This document shows, one piece after another, positions 48,626 through 60,489 of a stretch of DNA of 64,000 nt (within the stretch, counting starts at the first letter, position 1; each line of letters opens with the position of its first letter). A model generated the notes under the pieces. The model did no database searches. It worked only from the letters and a program-made list of their open reading frames with translations, and was not told the origin of the DNA. Both the position numbers and the translations under genes were made by a program. Source of the stretch: Bryum argenteum (Eukaryota; Streptophyta; Bryopsida; Bryales; Bryaceae); assembly GCA_037043015.1 (NCBI GenBank), contig CM073321.1, forward strand, positions 41,126,420 through 41,190,419, given 5' to 3'.

Positions 48626-50324
48626 CTAAATTGTACTACGAGGACAATCATCACCAAAAGCGTCATTTCTGTCTCGCTTTCCAAGAGCTCGGCGATAGTC
48701 TACTGCAGAGGAGAGTCCCAAACGGGCGATTGTAGTTCGCAAAGGATCATTTAGGTTGATAGGAGCTAAATTGCAAGGTACATCCAGGTCCGTGGAATGA
48801 ATTGGGGTGTCACTAATCCGTGCCACGGTACCTGTCGTCCTCAACGGGATGCCATCACATGAAGCCGCCACAATTCGATTCCGTACATTGACATAACTAT
48901 CAACGACATCATCATCATCATCATCATCCAGGACCTCTTTGGTCTAGTCCACATCGGATGCTTCCTCTCGAGCAGGATATATGTACCGCCCTCGCTGCAA
49001 CTCCGAGAGTGTCCTGGACCCCTCACTATTGAAAGAGGCATCCGACACCGTAGAGGGACCAATAGGGGGAATATCATTGAGCGAAGCACTTTGTTGTCGA
49101 TCGCTGAAAACCTGAATATCATATAAACAAACACTCAATCAGAAAAACTCATTCTTATGGTACAACTGGCAGTTGGAACAACTGGCAATTTGGAAATTCG
49201 TGACTAGCAAATAGTAATGATCTGACGAGCGATTAGAACAAAAGCATTGCAATTAAGCTATACTGAGGCAAAATGCAAAACAAAAAATTTAACTAATACC
49301 GTAAAAGAAAGAAATCACGACATTGTTTTCCCATTCACAAGGAGCTGGTTCCAAACATAGGGCAGATTCCGGGAAATTATGCCGTACAACTCGGAGTCCT
49401 TGGAGAGGTCATTGTAAGAGGGTCTACCACTCATAACTTGATGGAAGTTCTCAGGACCTCTCAAATGTACGGCAAAACAAAACTCGTGGATTAATTCAAG
49501 TGGATAAGAGTCTGAATGTGGACCCTGATGTGAATGGACCCAAGAATCGGGAAAGAGAGTGTTCAATGAGATTACACCCATACAAGCGGCGGGATTGCCG
49601 TCGACCATAATAAAGTTCTACGAGTTGAAATTAGCATCCCTTCTAGTGAAGAGACGTCGACGATGATATTTAAGTAGGATGGGATTAGTTGTGCTAGGAT
49701 ACATGGCCTTCGAGTAATTCTTCAACAAAAGTCCATCACAGGAGTTTGAAGCTAATATAATTTGGGGGACGGCAGAAGTTCTAGAGAAAAGAAAGGTGCA
49801 AAGACCGTGGACAACCTCAGGATGAAGGGTACTCCAAATATGGATGTGGCAAAAATGCTCTAACACATTAAGGGAGGGGGTAAGTCCAAGGCGACAGTAT
49901 ACTACCGTATCAGCAACTACGGTGGAAATAGTGGAGGAAAGAACAGGAGGGTGTATGGGATTGGGAAAGATAAGGTACTGAGATGGCGCCTGAGAGATAG
50001 GGGTAGTGGAACAAAGGACCCCGTTCAACTCCAACACCACATTCAACCACTTGGGCATGGACCGGTGTCCATTGAGTAATGGCAGAGGCGGTAGGGGTTG
50101 ACCGAGGGATGTAGGGAAAGTCCCGCTTGAAGATTTGGACAATCTAGCCTGCAGCACGACAAGTGACAATTGCGGTCGATATTAAAACAGAGTGTTACCT
50201 TGTGAAATGCTGAAGCATGCAAATGACTGCTCGGAGTGATTGAGGACCAGACCACCACACCGACGCACACCGCGAGGTGGTCGGTGGGGGTTCTGGTGGC
50301 AAGCGGACTGATTAAGGTACTCAT
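48626..50324 (-). pseudogene. FCP1/NIF-like HAD phosphatase gene, broken
   Basis: Exon 1 (50,324-50,199, MSTLISPLATRTPTDHL) joins through a 50-bp GT-AG intron, phase 0, to exon 2 (from 50,148). This reads PKWLNVVLELNGVLC, then VVYCRLGLTPSLNVLEHFCH, IHIWSTL, PQIILASNSCDGLLLKNY and, after an in-frame TAG at 49,618-49,620, FIMVDGNPAACMGV and NTLFPDSWVHSHQ. This is the layout of plant FCP1-homology (NLI-interacting-factor) HAD proteins, which usually start LVLDLNGVL. Here the Asp nucleophile position is Glu, which would abolish the normal aspartyl-phosphate chemistry. The last exon (about 49,117-48,626) has an Asp run (DDDDDDD from a CAT repeat) and a TAG at 48,944-48,946. The family dephosphorylates RNA polymerase II tails or other proteins; activity here is doubtful. 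Confidence 0.65.
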
Positions 50325-50654
50325 AGGCGCGGCCTGATAGAGAAATGACGATGTTTAGCGCGAGGTGGTGAGGACAATGACGCGGACGCAGTCCAGACGC
50401 AAGTGATATAATTAAAAAGTCTTCATTTTATTGAATGATGTGACTAAATGGTACTATAAACAAAACGTGGCACACCATCCAATAATTCAAAGATCAACTC
50501 CTACGACCTACTCGCCGCCTTCAATGCCGGACTCCTGTAAAACAAGGAGCGCCGGCTTTAAGATTCCTACAAATATTAAACAGCATACAACCCGAACAAA
50601 AGTACGAGCAAATGCTCATCAACCAGTCAAACGCGCAGACATGTATAGAAATTT

Positions 50655-53600
50655 AGCTCGACCCGAGCTAAACGAACTTTCCTTGAGTTGAGTCAGAACC
50701 TCACCGTGGAATTAGTCGCAGTTACTGAGTCAGGTTCGTCGTTGGCAGAGTCAAGGGAGATTGGGACACCATGAACCGCTCTCTTTGCATCTTCTTGCAA
50801 CTCCTGAACACCCTCAGAAGCCTCATGCGCAGACGCCGCACCAATCGAGACGGGGTCACCAAGAGCGAGGATGTGCCGTCAAGAACATCTTCATCCGCTG
50901 GCCCGTGGTCGCTGGCTTCGTAGTCCACATTGTCATTTCAGTGGTCTGGCGCGTCGAGCGGATGAACGCCATTGTTTTCTCCCTGATTGGCGATATCAGC
51001 TTCCGAAGGAGATGCGTCAACAATAATCTCCTCAATAAAAACGTCGGGTAGTGAGGTAGACGGCGCAGGAAGAATGCACGGAGGAAGTGAAGGAATCGGA
51101 GGTGTTGAGCGTTCGAGTGGAGTTTGGGTGGTCGAAGTGGAAGGCCCACAAATAGCTAAAGTAGGCTGATTGACGGGGTTGTAGGAGGCAAGGGGAAGAG
51201 CCACCTGTGCTATCTTGGTCATCAAGATCCTCAAATCACTCAAATCGCCCAGAACTCTGGAATTTGAGCTCTCCAAACTCGACAACTTGGATTGGACAGC
51301 AAGTTGATCTGCACGCCATTGCTCCTCCAACCTAGCAAGATCTGCAAGCCTAAGCGCTTCGCGTCTTGCATTTACAGCTTCCTCTTCAGCTCGTTTGGCG
51401 GCCCTTCTCTCCTCCTTTTCCTTCTCACGTTGTGCTCGCTCGAAATCCTTTGAGAGTGGTAGGGCAGTGTTCGTCTCAATTTTCACTCGCGGTTGTGAAG
51501 GTTCCCCTTCCTCCTGCGGACCTAGACCCAGACTTATGAGGGGATCAGCAGCACCCTCCGCAGGCCTGGGAGAATCCGGCTCACCCGAAAAATCAAAAAA
51601 TGTAGTCTCCACCTTCTCATCGGGGTCGTTCGCGTGAGTATTCCAAACACCCTTCTTCAACAAAGGAAGGTACCGTCCACTTACAGGGGCAAGAGCAGGT
51701 AAAGGATGCACCACAGGCGGCGGAGGCGGTGACGACACCATTGCAACTGGCAGAGGCGGCGATGACTCCCTTGTAACTGCGGGAGGCGGCGATCATACCC
51801 TTGCTAGTGCTACTGCTGGCGATGGGGCCAACATAGGAGCCGGAGAGGAGACGACATCATCACCGAAATTCATAGGTGAGGGATCAATAGTGTCATCCTC
51901 GTCAGAACCTTCACAACCATCATCGGCGTTCTCCTCGTTAGAACTATCCGAGGTAGCCGCATCTCTGGGCATCCTCTCTTGTCCAAGAATGACCTCCTCA
52001 TCCGACTGAGACCCAAAAACATCATTTACCGCCTTCGTGCGGGTCTCTCGACGATGGTCAGAATTATCATCTTCATTATCATCGTCTTCGCTAAGAGTAT
52101 CAGAGAGGCCGGTGGAAGAGAGTGTCTCCTCAAGGAGCGTAGGAGGATTTAGCTCGCTTTGAGCTAAATCACCACCGCAAGTCAAAGATCGTCGTCGGTC
52201 GACCACTGACAACATCATTATCATCGTCAACGACGGACAGATTTACCATCAAATTCCTCTGAACATCATCGATATTCTGAACGGGCTCAACACTTAAAGC
52301 CCGCCCACCAGAAGTCCCCCTGGATGGTCAAGGACGAGCACGCACACCACGACCACGACCACCGGATGAAGGAGCGCCTCCACGACTGGGAACAGCGGAT
52401 GAAGGAGCGCCTCCACTACCACCAAACGATGGATGTTTACCACGAGCACGACCACCCAACGATGGATGACCACCACGAGCTTGACCACCACGAGCACCAC
52501 CACTAGAGAATAGATCGCCACCACCAGCAGATGATGGTTCGCCACCACGAGCCACAGCAGCAGACGATGTCTCACCACGACGAGCACGACGACCAGACAA
52601 CGATGCCTCACCACGCCCACGACCAGCAGAACGGGTAAACCCAGCCTCAGGCGAAGACCCAGGCTTCGGACCATGAATCCAAGCTGGATTCACATAGGCC
52701 TCCACACAAAAGTCGTTGGGATCAAGATTAAAACTATCTGCTTGGACAACTATGTATTTCTCCAACTCATCTTCGTCTTCGTAGACAATATGCGTCTGAA
52801 GATTAAGCATCTGACAAATGAAAACACTGAGTAAGTCAAGTAAGAAGAACGTCAAGTGAAGCTATTGTATTTTAGCACAAGCCGAGCTAAATTGACAAGT
52901 AGAACAGAAAGAGCAGATGGGAATGCGACAAAAAAACAGACATTTGGGTGGGATTGAGCTAAACGCCTAGGTGAACTTACTATTCCTGCAAGCATGGGCT
53001 TTGTGTCTGCCATAATCGACATGAATCTGTTGCCTGGAACAGTAAAAATTCGCAGTATGCGAATGTAGAATTCTAAATGCAACTCGTTCTCGTTGATGCT
53101 AAAATCGAACTCCCTATACGCTCCTGGTCTTTGGTAAAGGGGCAACTCTGGGGCATAGAACGTCTCCGAAATAGATTCGATAAGATCGGCTACCTGGTGG
53201 CTCCTCTTCACAAGAAATAAGAGCGGAATGAGGTGTTTGTCTACGACTTTTCACTTCTAGATACCGTTGAAACGCTCATTACTTGCAGGAGCGTACTGCA
53301 CAGTCTTCAACTTATACTCATCCTTGAATGCGTTGAAATACACAAGGGCCTGACAATCCGTGATAATAAGCCAGACGTCAGGATTTTTAATGGAGGGATC
53401 AAACACCGTATCCCTCCAAGCATTCAAGAAGTCATTGAAGTAGACAATGGACGTATCGTCCACTCTACTACTGTGGCCCGGAACGCATTTGAGGTCGATG
53501 ATGCCCACCGCACATCTACTATCTTCTCAACTGTACCCATTATCCCAGCCCCCGAATCGGAATGTCTCAACATCGAACATTCTTGTGCAAAGAGCCGGAG

Positions 53601-56262
53601 TTGGCAGCGAAAATCCCCCTTGACATCCAAGAACTTCTTAAAGAACTCTGCAGCGTACTTGAAGATCTCCTCTGAACTCTTGTTCTTCGTCGTCTTCTGG
53701 CGGTAGTCGCTGAAGAAGTTGTCCACGGGAACGGAAAGGAGCATGGACATAGTCTGCCGCTTGACGTTGTAACCGCACTTAAACTGATTCCACTTGTCAA
53801 CACCAAAGTTGTCGGCACTGTCAAATAACCCGACTGCAGGCTTGATGTTGTGGAACTCTCTGGCAACACACTTTTTTCTCTTGCGCTTCTCCATCCACAT
53901 CTTTATCGAAACGCACTCCCAATAGTTGACCTTTGGCTTCTTGAAGGACACTTTAGGATACGGTAGGTCCAATTGGGAGTCTTATTCAGAAGATGTTGCG
54001 AAAGAGTCTTCAAGTCATGCTCCTCCAATTCCGACATGCACTTGAAAGTATCGCGAGTCAAGACAGTCTCCTTGGATTTCGAGGCCCAGTCTTGCGCCCG
54101 GTTGAAAGGCTCGCAAGTGTCGGGGTCAAACAATTCTCCTAGCCCGTTTGCAATGATAACGTTGGACCATAGTTGGTATACTTCCTCGGAAGCAGTGATG
54201 AGTTCCAATTCGTTGAGGAGGTCCAATGGCTTTAAGAGCTTGTCGAGTGATTTGGTGTTGATGCTCATGAAGCGTTTCACCATAGCCTCCTCAAAATCCT
54301 AAAGAAGAAAGAGCGACTTCATTAAAAAACATGAAGTAATGATAGTGATCGTTTAGCTCGACTCGAGCTAAAATCTACGCGATTTTAGCTCGATTCGAGC
54401 TAAACGCCCTGAATTTAGCTCGGATCGAGCTAAATGCCACAGATTCAGATGTAAGAATTGTTTACTACGAACATTTAGTTGGAGTCGAGCTGAAAGGTGC
54501 ACTGCTACTAAGAAAACATTGTTGCAGATAGAGAAAAACTATGTTGCAAGACATACCTCATACTTCCGTCGGGCGATAGTTTGTTCGATCGTTTCACGAC
54601 CAGATTTGGGCTTCGGACCACACTTCGCGGGCGACCCGTATTCCAACCAAACACTCCTCGCGCCCAAGATATTCGTGCCCCACGAAGGTGTGAACGTTCC
54701 GGCGTTGTTGGTCTTGTTTGCCATGATGGACACGTCCTTGATCATCTTCGCGTCAGAATGCCAAACAATCTGTGCCCGCCAAGTCTTCAAGGCGATAATC
54801 TTATCAGCTGCGATTCTAGCCTCCTCGATCAGCTCCTTCGCGGCTTGAACATAATGCTGCCCATCGATGACACAGAAGTTGCACTTTGAGGCGAGTAGTT
54901 CATCCCAGTCTCATGTGTCAGGGGCCTCATCCATCACCGGCATGATGATGATGGTCTGCCTTGAGTTCAAATCGATAGCGTTCGTCAATATGTTTTTGTA
55001 ATGCACAACTCTAGCGGTCTCCAGCTTCCGGATGATATACCGCGCATCAGCATTCACGAGGAGATCGATAGACACGTTGACTGGAGGAGAGTCCTTCCCA
55101 AAAATGTAACAAGGCTCGCACTTCTCCCAGAAATCCTTCAAGGTCTTACTTGCTGCTTCGTAATCGATATCTTTCTCGGTTGAGGCGTGCTTTATAGTAG
55201 GATTCAAGTAAGTAAGAGTATTGCCCCCCAAATTACTCTTGGATATCTTCCCCTTTTTAACTGGGGATGAGTTTGAGTTGCGGCGTTTCCTCGAAGCCAA
55301 AGGAGTTGCCTCAATGGAGGCCATACCCGATCGAGCTGTTCCAGACCCGCTACCCTCTTCAAAGGCAGCCATAAGTGCCATCCGTGCGGTTGCTTTACCT
55401 TTGGCCTTGTTTAACTTGTGATCATTCAAGGCACTTCAGATATTCATGCAATACTACTGGTAGGTCTGAACGAATTTCTTGGGAGAGCTTACATTCAGTA
55501 GCCCTGTGACAATATGGTCTACAAGCCCCGCCTCTGTCTTCCCCACCATGTAATTCCTGATAGTGTCGTGCGAGTATCGCACTTCGTTCTCAGGAAAGAC
55601 TATAGTGAACACAAACTCATGATTGTAGGTCACCTTCAGCGTGATCAAGAGGTGCGACTCCTCATAGTTGACACAGTTAATAAATGTGTCGTTGCAGATG
55701 GGGAGATGCGCGGGATTAGTTCCAGACTGTTGGAAAAGGTGGAAAATTTCATTCTCCTTCGGGTATAAGGACCAGAATACGATCGAATGCGGCTTTGGAG
55801 CCCACAACATTCCGTATTTCTGGACGTCCTCGGCAGCAGCAGCAAGTACATCTGAGTGCTCCACGTCTAGAGGCTCCAGGTATCCTTTGATAGAACTTGT
55901 GTCAAACTGCACTCGAGATAAACTGAACAAAAGGGGAATTAGCTCGAACCGAGCTAAATTCCTAACCAGGAATGTATCATACAGAATTTATGAATTAAAA
56001 ACAAACCAGTGGAGTTTACACAAAGTAAACATACCTCATGATCACGAGGTTCATCCTAACTCGGAGATCCGATGGGTCTCCCTGAGTTGGCGGGAACGAT
56101 TCTAGTAGTGCTCTTAATGCCAGCCATGTCTGCAATTTAATGCAAAAACTGTAAGTGCCAACGGTACCTTAAGAATGCAGATCCGCTACTTAGCTCGTAT
56201 TGTCACGAAGCAGCCTTGCATTTAGGTTTTGATAGTGCAGTGGACTTATCTCGAATCGAGCT
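50655..56262. repeat. Palindrome family TTTAGCTCGA and its mirror, scattered copies
   Basis: Copies of a 21-bp near-perfect palindrome (half-site TTTAGCTCGA, variable middle base) lie near 50,655, 52,150, 52,875, 54,352, 54,384, 54,414, 54,475, 55,937 and 56,240. The three at 54,352-54,434 are spaced 30-32 bp. They occur in introns and spacers of the minus-strand gene, and the 52,150 copy lies inside a long open frame and is translated as DLAQSELN. The same family forms an ordered array at the right end of the window. Confidence 0.8.
50722..55925 (-). pseudogene. ParB/DGQH-like plus methyltransferase-like gene with RGG tail
   Basis: From 55,925 down: an exon reading RVQFDTSSIKGYLEPLDVEH; an exon with a nuclear-type basic linker (SRKRRNSNSSPVKKGK), then NVSIDLLVNADARYIIRKLE and, past an in-frame TGA, NFCVIDGQHYVQAAKE, the DGQH(R) loop of ParB-like/DGQHR proteins. 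A helical exon (54,283-53,975) leads to WECVSIKMWMEKRKRKKC and a methyltransferase-like core: VGIIDLKCVPGHSSRVDD (motif IV place, no DPPY), WLIITDCQALVYF, NERFNGI. The exon below 53,211 has YREFDFSINENELHLEF and IFTVPGNRFMSIMADTKPM (motif I place, degenerate). An RGG/GAR tail (52,690-52,328) and a long acidic then coiled-coil tail (52,230-50,722) end the gene. About seven stops or frame changes are visible. The domain order matches the 9.2-12.7 kb gene. Role unknown. Confidence 0.6.
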
Positions 56263-56314
56263 TATTGTCCAAGCGTATTGCTGGACTACAAGCTTCAATT
56301 TGTAAATAAATACT

Positions 56315-57130
56315 GTGCGTTTAGCACGCTGCCACCTAAATCCTGTGCATCTAGCATGTAGGGACCTCAAACTGTTTGTTTAGCGTGTAGGGACCTGAAT
56401 TCGTACGTCTAGCATGTAGAGATTTTAAACTATGCTCCAATCATGTAGAGACCTCAAACTATGCGTCTAGCATGTAGTGACATGAAACTTTGCGTTTAGC
56501 AGGCAGTCACCTAAATGCCCCGCGTTTAGCAGGCAACCATCTAAATCCTCAATACGATGCGTCCAGCATGTCAGGAACTCAAATGATGCGTCATGCATGT
56601 AGGAACCCCAACTTGTGCCTTTAGCAGCCAGCCACCTAAATGCCCCGGGTTTAGCAGGCAGCCATCTAAATCTTGAATACGGTGCGTCCAATATGTAGTT
56701 AACTCAAATAATGCGTCATGCATATAGGGACCTCAACCTGTGCGTTTAGCAAGCAGCCACCTAAATGCCCCGCGTTTAGCAGGCAACCATCTATATCCTA
56801 AATATGGTGCGTCCAACATGTAGGGAACTCAACCTGTGCGTTTAGCAGGCAGCCACCTAAATGCCCTGCGTTTAGCACGCAGCCATCTAAATCCTCATTA
56901 CTGTGCGTCTAGCATGTAGGGACCTCGAACTGTGCGTCTATAATGCGAGACCTCAATATTGTGAGTTTAGAAGGCAGCCACTTAAATGCCCTGCGATTAG
57001 CAGACAACCTCTAAAATGCTTCGCGTCTAATACAGTTCGTCTAGCATGTAGGGACCTCAAACCTGTGCGTCTGGAATCAGGGACCTTAATACTGTGCGTT
57101 TAGGTGGCAGCCACCTAAATATCGTGCGTT
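56315..57130. repeat. Minisatellite, ~27-30 bp units
   Basis: About 25 diverged units of two alternating types: TGCGTCTAGCATGTAGGGAC followed by CTCAAAC, and TGCGTTTAGCAGGCAGCCAC followed by CTAAATG. The second type contains TTTAGC and CTAAA in inverted orientation, echoing the TTTAGCTCGA palindromes nearby, although the centres differ. Confidence 0.85.
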
Positions 57131-57992
57131 GAGCTCGTCAAAATGAAATTACCTGTTTTTGGGACCTAAATGCACAGGCGTCAAAGTAAATGCACATTTT
57201 AAACCTAGTTACAGAAAATGCACACTGTAAACCTATTCTTGCGCGAAGGATGTTGCACAATTCAAATTTAATTCCAAATGCAAATGCGGTAACAACTGCG
57301 TACCTGAAGCGTGTGTTTGCAAGTGATCTCAAAACGAACTCTACGCCGCAATCGTTCACCCCGTGCGAAAAACCCTAATCAAAACGAGGAGCTGAAACAC
57401 CAAAACTTAGCAAATGTAAGAGCGGAGCGGAACAGGAAGGTGTGGCGGGACAGCGGTACGACAGCGGCGGAACAGGAGGTGCGGGAGCGGAGCGAAACAA
57501 GCAGCAATTCTGGAAGCAGAGCGGAGGAACAGCGAAGGAGGAAAAGCAGTACTGGCGGCGACAAACAAGAGCGGCAGCAAGCACCTGCGGAAGGACAGAC
57601 GACCTGTCAGGGTCGGAGAACAGGGTCAAGGCCGTCAAGCGGACTGCAGCACAGCACCTGTTGTTAGGGTCGGAGAGCAGAACCGCCGGCATGCAGCTCG
57701 CGCGGCAGATGTCGCAGCTGCCCCCCGCTGCCCGGGCAGCCCTGCAAAGGTTTCTCTCCACATGGCCGTTGCATGGCTGCCTCCGGTTGTTCGGGCTGCC
57801 CTTTGATAAATTAACTGCGTTTGGCCGCTGCCCGGCTGCCCCAAGGTGCTCTAGGTCTATGGCTTCCAACGGCTGTTTTCTAATGTATTCTTTTAAAATT
57901 ATGCTAGATTTCGGTACATACTGCTGAAAGCAAGAAGAAAGTGAAAGCAATAAAATGGTATCGAAAAAGATTAATAGATCTGTATATGGTTC
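57131..57992. other. GC-rich stretch without a recognised gene
   Basis: From about 57,400 to 57,860 the GC content rises and open frames of up to 191 codons appear on both strands. They are rich in Ala, Arg, Ser and Cys and show no motif, so composition explains them. A first exon of an unrecognised gene cannot be excluded. Confidence 0.35.
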
Positions 57993-58019
57993 ATATATAT
58001 ATATATATATATATATATA
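57993..58019. repeat. (TA)n microsatellite
   Basis: An uninterrupted run of about 13 AT dinucleotides. Confidence 0.9.
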
Positions 58020-58829
58020 CCCCTGTTAGGGGACTAATTTTAGATACTTTTACTTCAGACTTTTACTTAACTTGAATTAACCAGATGATAAAATCCGTTA
58101 GAAGATTCTAGAAGATTCTGAGGTCGCTCATCACAACAAATTCTAAACACTCCAACACATTGATTCTATTTTCGTATGATTCTTTTTGCACTCCCATTAC
58201 CTTCATAACAACCTTTTTAGCTACTCTAAGCGTTAGAATCTCCTCCACAACACTCTTCGGCACTATTTTCGTCTTATTCAACTCCTAAGAGCTAGGTCAA
58301 CCATTTTATGGTCGTTTCCGAATTTGAAGGAGCTCTATCTGAATAAAAAAAAGATTTTAAATTTTTTTTTTAAAACATTCCATGAGTTTGGTAAGATTCG
58401 CATACACATTCAATTTACAGTACCTTATTTGGTTTGATAGATTGTTTAGAATTAGCTTTCAAAAACAAACAGACCATAGTTTTCTTAGTATAAGAAATTT
58501 TTCTATTTTAGAAACTTAATAAGGTTCTCCATAGGTTACTTGTGCCCTATCCAATTAATCATATAATATGTGATTTTGACCAATCATAACAATTTCCAAA
58601 TACTAATTACAGAAATTACATTTTAGATTGATTTTCAAAGTTATACTCTCTTTAATTAATGATTAAACTAATCTTACTTATTTTAGGAAATTTAAGCGTA
58701 CAAATCTAATTTAGGAATTAAGATTTTTATACTGTCTTTGAAGCACTACTTCATAAGGGTTACCGTATCCATATTTTATAAAACATCCAAGTTTTCTTTC
58801 AAACCCCTCATGCATTCTAACTTTAGTAT
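58020..58829. other. AT-rich, no gene seen
   Basis: Many stops in all frames and no motif. Confidence 0.45.
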
Positions 58830-59600
58830 TGGGTTAAGTTAAGCAAAATTATTTAACATAAGTACTTAATACATTATGTCTAGTATTCTGGGTATGGTAC
58901 TCAAGAATTCTATATGTCGAATTTTAAGATTAAATTTGTAATATTCTAAATGAAATATTCTAAGTTTAATATCTTACTAGTACATAAGATAAGATACTAA
59001 AATTTGATTATTTACTACATTTGGTGTGGTGTTCTAACTACAATACCAATATATACTTAAAGTAGTATTCTATGTTAAGTATTGAGTTATGTTAACTAAG
59101 GGAAATTATTTAAAATAAGTATTTGATAAAATATGTCTAGTATTCTGAATATAGTGTAATTCAAGAATTCTAAATGTGTAATTTCAAGATTAAAATTGTA
59201 TTGTTTTAAGTGAAATACTCAAAGTTTAGTATCTTACTAGTAAATGAGGTAAGCTACTCCAACTTGATTATTTACTAAATTAGGTCAGATATTCTAACTA
59301 TAGTACTCAAATAATCCAAAAGTTGTATTAAAAGATACAAGTTGAGTTGTTTAAACGAAATACTATATCATAAGTATTTAGTAAATTAAGTCCAATATTC
59401 TAAGTATAGTATTCATGAATTTTAAAACTAATTGGTGTTATTCTAAAATTAGGATTAATAAAACGAAATACTCTATGATATTAATTGAGTTATTTTAGAC
59501 GAAATACTCTAATATAAGTTTTTTGAAAATTAAATTTAATATTCTAAGTATAATATTTTAGATTTCTATAATTAATTATTATTTTAAATTTAAGATTAAG
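58830..59600. repeat. Degenerate ~250-bp tandem repeat
   Basis: Units starting near 58,830 (GTATTGGGTTAAGTT), 59,083 (GTATTGAGTTATGTT) and 59,340 (GTTGAGTTGTTT), with a partial one near 59,490, share phrases such as GTATCTTACTAGTA and TATGTCTAGTATTCTG. Identity by eye is about 70-75 per cent, so the array is old. Within units the word ATATTCTAAGTA recurs. Confidence 0.65.
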
Positions 59601-59679
59601 ATATTTTAAGAAAAACATTCCAAGATAATAATTGTGTTATTTGAAGTGCAGTAATCTAAGATTAGAATTTAGAAATTTG

Positions 59680-59945
59680 GTTTTGGTTTGTAGATAAGCT
59701 AATAAGGACCACATACAAATATTAAAACCATCACAATTTTTTTTAAAGAAATAGAAGCTATTTTTCTTGAATTACTTTAGAATAGTCCAAGTGAACACAA
59801 CTTTGAGAAATAGAGGCAAAATAGTGAAAAAGGGAGTAAAAATAATTCTTAATCTTGGATTAGCTAAACATTATTTACCTTATAAACATGATGGAGCAAT
59901 AAAAAAACTGATACGAGTAACGCATCTATATGCGGGATAATATGA
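59680..59945 (+). repeat. Diverged direct duplicate, copy 1
   Basis: Shares order and wording with 62,163-62,405: GATAAGCTAATAAGGACC, GCTATTTTTCTTGAATTACT, CTTTGAGAAATAGAGGCAAA, ATACGAGTAACGCATC. A shorter piece recurs near 60,440-60,490. This is probably one old dispersed repeat family. Confidence 0.65.
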
Positions 59946-60489
59946 TTTTAATACTAGGTATAGCTAATTATATCCCTATGAAAATGATGGAATAAAATAA
60001 AAAAATCATTGGAGAATCGCATCTATATGTCATAATGTGGGTGCACCCATGAGAACTTTGAATAATAAGGAGATAAAGAATGAAAGGGTAAAAGAGGTGA
60101 TAATAATACTTGCATTAGCTAATAGGGACCCTATGAATGTGATGGAAGTGTTAAGGAAATCATAGGAGAATGGCAACTATGTGCTTGAGCTTACATGGGA
60201 ATATTAAAATCGGCGGAGTTTGAAGTAAGGAAGCGTATGCAAAAATATAAACAAGAACGGAGTAAAAGGATTCTTGACAATTTTCCTAAGTAAGTCATAT
60301 CATATAAAAAATATGGTAAAAATCTTAAGGCCACATGAAGAAGGGAAGTATTTTTCTTGAATTACCTAAATCTAATTAGACATTTTTAAATTGGTGGTGA
60401 CTGTGTGCAGATGTATAAGAAGGAAAAGAAAGAAAATTGGTTTGTGTTTAGATAAGCTAATAAGGACCATATAAAAAATGTGAGATCCC

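Noticed and set aside
52324-52506. His/Asp-rich plus-strand frame
   Set aside because: It is the antisense of the Gly/Arg-rich tail exon.
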